From: Thermoleophilaceae bacterium
GTDB taxonomy: Bacteria; Actinomycetota; Thermoleophilia; Solirubrobacterales; Thermoleophilaceae
Length of the DNA: 64,000 bases
Assembly: GCA_030447905.1 (NCBI GenBank)
Contig: JAUJNZ010000007.1
Location: 64,263 to 128,262, forward strand
Direction of reading: 5' to 3'
Shown piece by piece: positions 61,276-64,000 of the stretch. The position numbers and the translations under genes are program-made. The notes under the pieces were generated by a model, which saw nothing but the letters and a program-made list of their open reading frames with translations, was not told where the DNA came from and did no database searches. The stretch's first letter is position 1. Every line of letters starts with the position of its first letter.

Positions 61276-62475
61276 GTGCCGGGCGCGCGCGTGCGCGGGA
61301 GCGCGGCGGTGAGCTCCCCGGGCGCGGCCTCGGACGGACGCGGGGCCGCGAGGGCCGCCGACCCCGACGGCGACGTCGCCACCCCGACCTTCCTCCACGA
61401 CCATCGCCGGCTCGCGGTGGCCGGCGCCGCGATGGTGCTCGCGGTTGTGGCCATCTACGTCCTCCTGCCCCAGGTCGTGGGACTGAACGACGCCCTGGCA
61501 CGGCTCGGCGCGGCGGTCTGGTACTGGCTGGTGATCGCGGTCCTGTTCATGATCGCCTCGTTCGCCGCCTACGTCGCGCTGTTTCGAGGCGTGCTCGGGG
61601 GGACGAGCGCCGACGACGTGCGACGCCGGCTCGACATCTCCGCCTCCTACCAGATCACGGTCGCCGGGTTCGCGGCCACCCGGATCTTCTCGGCCGGCGG
61701 GGCGGCGGGGATCGCGCTCACCTACTGGGCGCTGCGCAAGGCGGGCATGGAGCGCCGCCAGGGAGCCTGCCGGATGGTCGCTTTCATCGTCCTCCTGTAC
61801 GCGCTCTACCTGCTGACGCTGCTCGTCTTCGGGACTCTCCTGCGGACCGGTGCGCTGCCCGGACCCGGCCCGGTGGGGGGCACGATCGTTCCCGCGTCGA
61901 TCGCCGGGGTCGTGCTCGTGGGCGTCGGTCTGATCGCGCTCATCCCCGGGGACATCGAGCGACGCCTGACCCGCCTCAGCGGCGATCATCGCCGGCTCGG
62001 CCGCCTGCTCGGCCGTCTCGCCACCGGCCCGGCCACGGTGGCCACCGGGGTGCGCACGGTGATCGACTACCTCCGCCACCCCCGCCGCGGCGCCCTCGCC
62101 GTGGCCGGGGCGATCGGCTACTGGGCCGCCCAGATCGGCATCCTGTGGGCGAGCTTCGAGGCCTTCGGCGGAGAAGTCGCCTTTGCGGTGCTCGTGCAGG
62201 GGTTCTTCGTCGGCATGGTCGCGAACCTGCTCCCCTCGCCGGCCGGTGGGGTGGGGACCATAGACGCGGGCATGATCGGCGCCTTCCTGCTGTTCGAGCA
62301 GCCGGCCGAAATCGTGTTCCCGGCCGTGCTCGCCTACCGCACGATCGCCTTCTGGCTGCCGATACCGCCCGGCGTGGTGGCTACCTTCCAGCTCCGGCAG
62401 ACGGTCGCGGAGTGGGAGCGCGAGCGCCACGGAAGCTATACTTCAGAAAGTAAAGTGACGGTGGAGGCCACATGA
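61276..62475 (+). CDS. Flippase-like integral membrane protein (LPG synthase TM-region / YbhN family)
   Basis: 399 residues with about eight helices after a 40-residue cytoplasmic start. ATRIFSAGGAAGIALTYWALRKAG and LLPSPAGGVGTIDAGMIGAFLLF are the conserved patches of the UPF0104 family, which moves or accepts lipid intermediates. The start is uncertain (GTG 61276 or 61309). The last codons, TAT ACT TCA GAA AGT AAA, break the usual G/C-ending rule because they contain the trxB regulatory motif. Overlaps trxB by 4 bases. Confidence 0.85.
   Translation: MPGARVRGSAAVSSPGAASDGRGAARAADPDGDVATPTFLHDHRRLAVAGAAMVLAVVAIYVLLPQVVGLNDALARLGAAVWYWLVIAVLFMIASFAAYVALFRGVLGGTSADDVRRRLDISASYQITVAGFAATRIFSAGGAAGIALTYWALRKAGMERRQGACRMVAFIVLLYALYLLTLLVFGTLLRTGALPGPGPVGGTIVPASIAGVVLVGVGLIALIPGDIERRLTRLSGDHRRLGRLLGRLATGPATVATGVRTVIDYLRHPRRGALAVAGAIGYWAAQIGILWASFEAFGGEVAFAVLVQGFFVGMVANLLPSPAGGVGTIDAGMIGAFLLFEQPAEIVFPAVLAYRTIAFWLPIPPGVVATFQLRQTVAEWERERHGSYTSESKVTVEAT
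62437..62451 (+). promoter_or_regulatory. Shared 15-base sulfur-gene motif, copy 3, before trxB
   Basis: TAT-ACTT-CAGA-AAGT, perfect ACTT/AAGT inverted arms, with TATACT (62437-62442) as -10 box. It lies 20 bases before trxB, inside the 3' end of the flippase gene. Same orientation as the copies at 3245 and 6284. Confidence 0.6.
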
Positions 62476-63515
62476 GCCAGCACGACCAGGACATCGAGGA
62501 CGTCATCATCGTGGGGAGTGGGCCGGCGGGCTATACCGCGGCCCTCTACACCTCCCGCGCCGACCTCAAGCCGCTCGTGATCGAGGGCTTTCTGTGGGGC
62601 GGCCTGCTCCAGCAGACCACCGAGGTCGAGAACTATCCCGGCTTTCGGGACGGGATCATGGGTCCTGCGTTGATGAGCGAGCTGCGGGCTCAATCCGAGC
62701 GCTTCGGGACCCGCTTCATCACCGACGAGGCCACGCGCGTCGAGCTCGCCCGCGACGGCGGTCTCCACCGCGTGTGGGTGGGCGGCCGCGAGCTCCGGGC
62801 TCGCTCGGTGATCCTCGCCATGGGCGCCGAGCCGCGCAAGCTCGGGGTCCCCGGGGAGCAGGAGCTCGCCGCGCGCGGCGTCTCCTACTGCGCGACCTGC
62901 GACGCGGCCTTCTTTCGCGACAAGCCGACCCTGATCGTGGGCGGCGGCGACAGCGCCATGGAGGAGGCCATCTTCCTGTCGAAGTTCGCCAGCGAGGTCA
63001 AGCTCGTCCACCGCCGCGACGAGTTCCGCGCGTCGCAGATCATGATCGATCGCGCGCGGGGGATCGAGAACATCGAGTTCCTCACCCCTTACCTGGTGGA
63101 CCGCTTCGAGGAGGACGGTGGCGGCTCGCTGTCGCGGGCGGTGCTGCGTAGCCCGAATGGGTCGGGCGACGGCTCCGGCGACCTCCTCGACCTCGAGGTC
63201 GTGGGGGCCTTCATCGCCGTCGGCCACCAGCCGAACTCGGCCCTCGTCGAGGGTCAGGTCGAGACCGACGAGGACGGCTACGTGCTCACCGAGGGCAAGT
63301 CGACGCGGACCAACCGGGAGGGCGTGTTCGCGGCGGGCGACCTCGTCGACCACACCTACCGCCAGGCGGTGACGGCCGCGGGCACTGGCTGCCAGGCGGC
63401 CCTCGACGCCGAGCGCTACCTGCGCGACGCACCAACGAGCATCGAGGGGCACTGGGTATCGCACGACGAGGTCGACGCGGCGACCGCGGGGGCGGGAGCC
63501 GAGGCCGCGGCGTAG
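62472..63515 (+). CDS. trxB: Thioredoxin reductase
   Basis: 347 residues. FAD-binding GSGPAG (15-20), redox-active CATC (Cys140, Cys143), NADPH-binding GGGDSAMEEA with HRRDEFRAS, and the second FAD motif GVFAAGDLVDHTYRQ. The 30-residue C-terminal tail beyond the core is variable. It reduces thioredoxin with NADPH. The regulatory motif upstream ties it to the cysteine genes at 3-8 kb. GGTGGAGG provides a ribosome binding site. Confidence 0.95.
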   Translation: MSQHDQDIEDVIIVGSGPAGYTAALYTSRADLKPLVIEGFLWGGLLQQTTEVENYPGFRDGIMGPALMSELRAQSERFGTRFITDEATRVELARDGGLHRVWVGGRELRARSVILAMGAEPRKLGVPGEQELAARGVSYCATCDAAFFRDKPTLIVGGGDSAMEEAIFLSKFASEVKLVHRRDEFRASQIMIDRARGIENIEFLTPYLVDRFEEDGGGSLSRAVLRSPNGSGDGSGDLLDLEVVGAFIAVGHQPNSALVEGQVETDEDGYVLTEGKSTRTNREGVFAAGDLVDHTYRQAVTAAGTGCQAALDAERYLRDAPTSIEGHWVSHDEVDAATAGAGAEAAA

Positions 63516-63567
63516 GCGAGCCCCCCTCCGCCGTCCGGGCGGCCGTGGGTAGCCTCGGCGCCCGGCC

Positions 63568-63993
63568 ATGACGCTCACCCACCACGAGCTCTGCTTCGGC
63601 TGCGGCCCCGCGAACCTCTTCGGCCTCCAGATGGAGATCGAGCCGGCGGAGCGGGGTCCGGGAGTGAGCGGTCGCTTCTTCGTCAAGCAGGACCACCAGG
63701 GCCCGCCCGGCCAGGCCCACGCCGGGGTGCTTGCCTGCGCGCTCGACGAGGCGATGGCTCTGTGCGTCCTGAACGAGGGCGAGAGCGTGCTCACCCGGCG
63801 CCTCGAGGTCGACTACCGTGAGTCCGCGCCCGTGGGAACCTTCGTGCGCGTCGACGCCCGGGTCGAGCGGCGGGAGGGGCGCCGGCTCGAGGTCAGCGCC
63901 GAGGCGCGCGGTGTGGGCGGAGAGCGTCCGACGCTCGCCCAGGCGCGTGCGCGCTTCGTGTGCGCCGGGGGAAACGCCGGACAGGCCCGCTAG
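63568..63993 (+). CDS. PaaI-like hotdog-fold thioesterase
   Basis: 141 residues. ELCFGCGPANLFGLQM at the N-terminus, then QAHAGVLACALDEAMAL, the catalytic-helix pattern of hotdog acyl-CoA thioesterases, and LEVDYRESAPVGT strands. It probably hydrolyses an acyl-CoA; substrate unknown. TAGCCT about 12 bases upstream may be its -10 box. Confidence 0.85.
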   Translation: MTLTHHELCFGCGPANLFGLQMEIEPAERGPGVSGRFFVKQDHQGPPGQAHAGVLACALDEAMALCVLNEGESVLTRRLEVDYRESAPVGTFVRVDARVERREGRRLEVSAEARGVGGERPTLAQARARFVCAGGNAGQAR

Positions 63994-64000
63994 GTTTCGC

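Overview
The window is a very GC-rich bacterial chromosome segment. Nearly every codon ends in G or C, GTG starts are common, and genes are packed with many 1-4 base start/stop overlaps. Several gene families are typical of Actinomycetota: a CysO/CysM/Mec-type cysteine route, GuaB3, an actinobacterial-style cytochrome oxidase subunit IV, and an rplM-rpsI-glmM-glmS-acpS-nnr-alr order. Placement in a deep lineage such as Thermoleophilia is my inference from gene content and was not tested. I saw no tRNA, rRNA, CRISPR array, prophage or insertion sequence; this looks like core chromosome.

Layout. 0-3.2 kb (mostly minus): the start of an Rrf2 regulator with its own palindrome, a ferritin-like stress protein, a methyltransferase and a SCO1 copper chaperone. 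3.3-8.6 kb: a protein-bound-sulfur cysteine pathway made of a rhodanese-E1 fusion, the sulfur carrier CysO, CysM and the JAMM hydrolase Mec, with an AbrB-like membrane protein and TatA interspersed. 8.6-16 kb: acyl-CoA dehydrogenase, lipid kinase, alpha/beta hydrolase, DUF1802 and a hydantoinase/oxoprolinase pair. 16-18.3 kb: an ECF sigma factor fused to its own anti-sigma-like domain, and a Cys-rich unknown. 18.4-31.2 kb: nadB, an HDAC-like hydrolase, murI-rph-rdgB, small proteins, HU, pyrF, LysM protein, D,D-carboxypeptidase, a PfkB kinase, guaB3-guaA. 31.2-43.3 kb: rplM, an rpsI with a 200-residue acidic extension, glmM, a structured leader then glmS, acpS, nnr, a CBS protein, alr, cca, a frameshifted corA, a HIT protein, a cold shock protein and infA. 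43.4-46.2 kb: small membrane or secreted proteins and a glycosyltransferase.

46-60 kb is a respiratory island with two cytochrome c oxidases. One set has a caa3-type CoxB with a fused cytochrome c, CoxC and an A2-like CoxA (YSHPAV). The other has an aa3-type CoxB and an A1-like CoxA (FGHPEV), followed by the heme A genes ctaA and ctaB. A cupredoxin, a diheme cytochrome c lipoprotein and three copies of an unrecognised nucleotide-binding-like domain sit inside the first set. Glucose-6-phosphate isomerase lies between the two. The window ends with a metallo-hydrolase, a flippase-like protein, thioredoxin reductase and a hotdog thioesterase.

Two regulatory patterns stand out. First, many genes have a TAnnnT box only 6-9 bases before the start codon and often no clear Shine-Dalgarno, which points to widespread leaderless transcription. 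Second, a 15-base motif, TAT-[A/C][C/G]TT-N4-AAG[T/C], occurs in the same orientation before the rhodanese-E1 gene, cysM and trxB. This suggests that sulfur transfer, cysteine synthesis and thiol reduction share a regulator.
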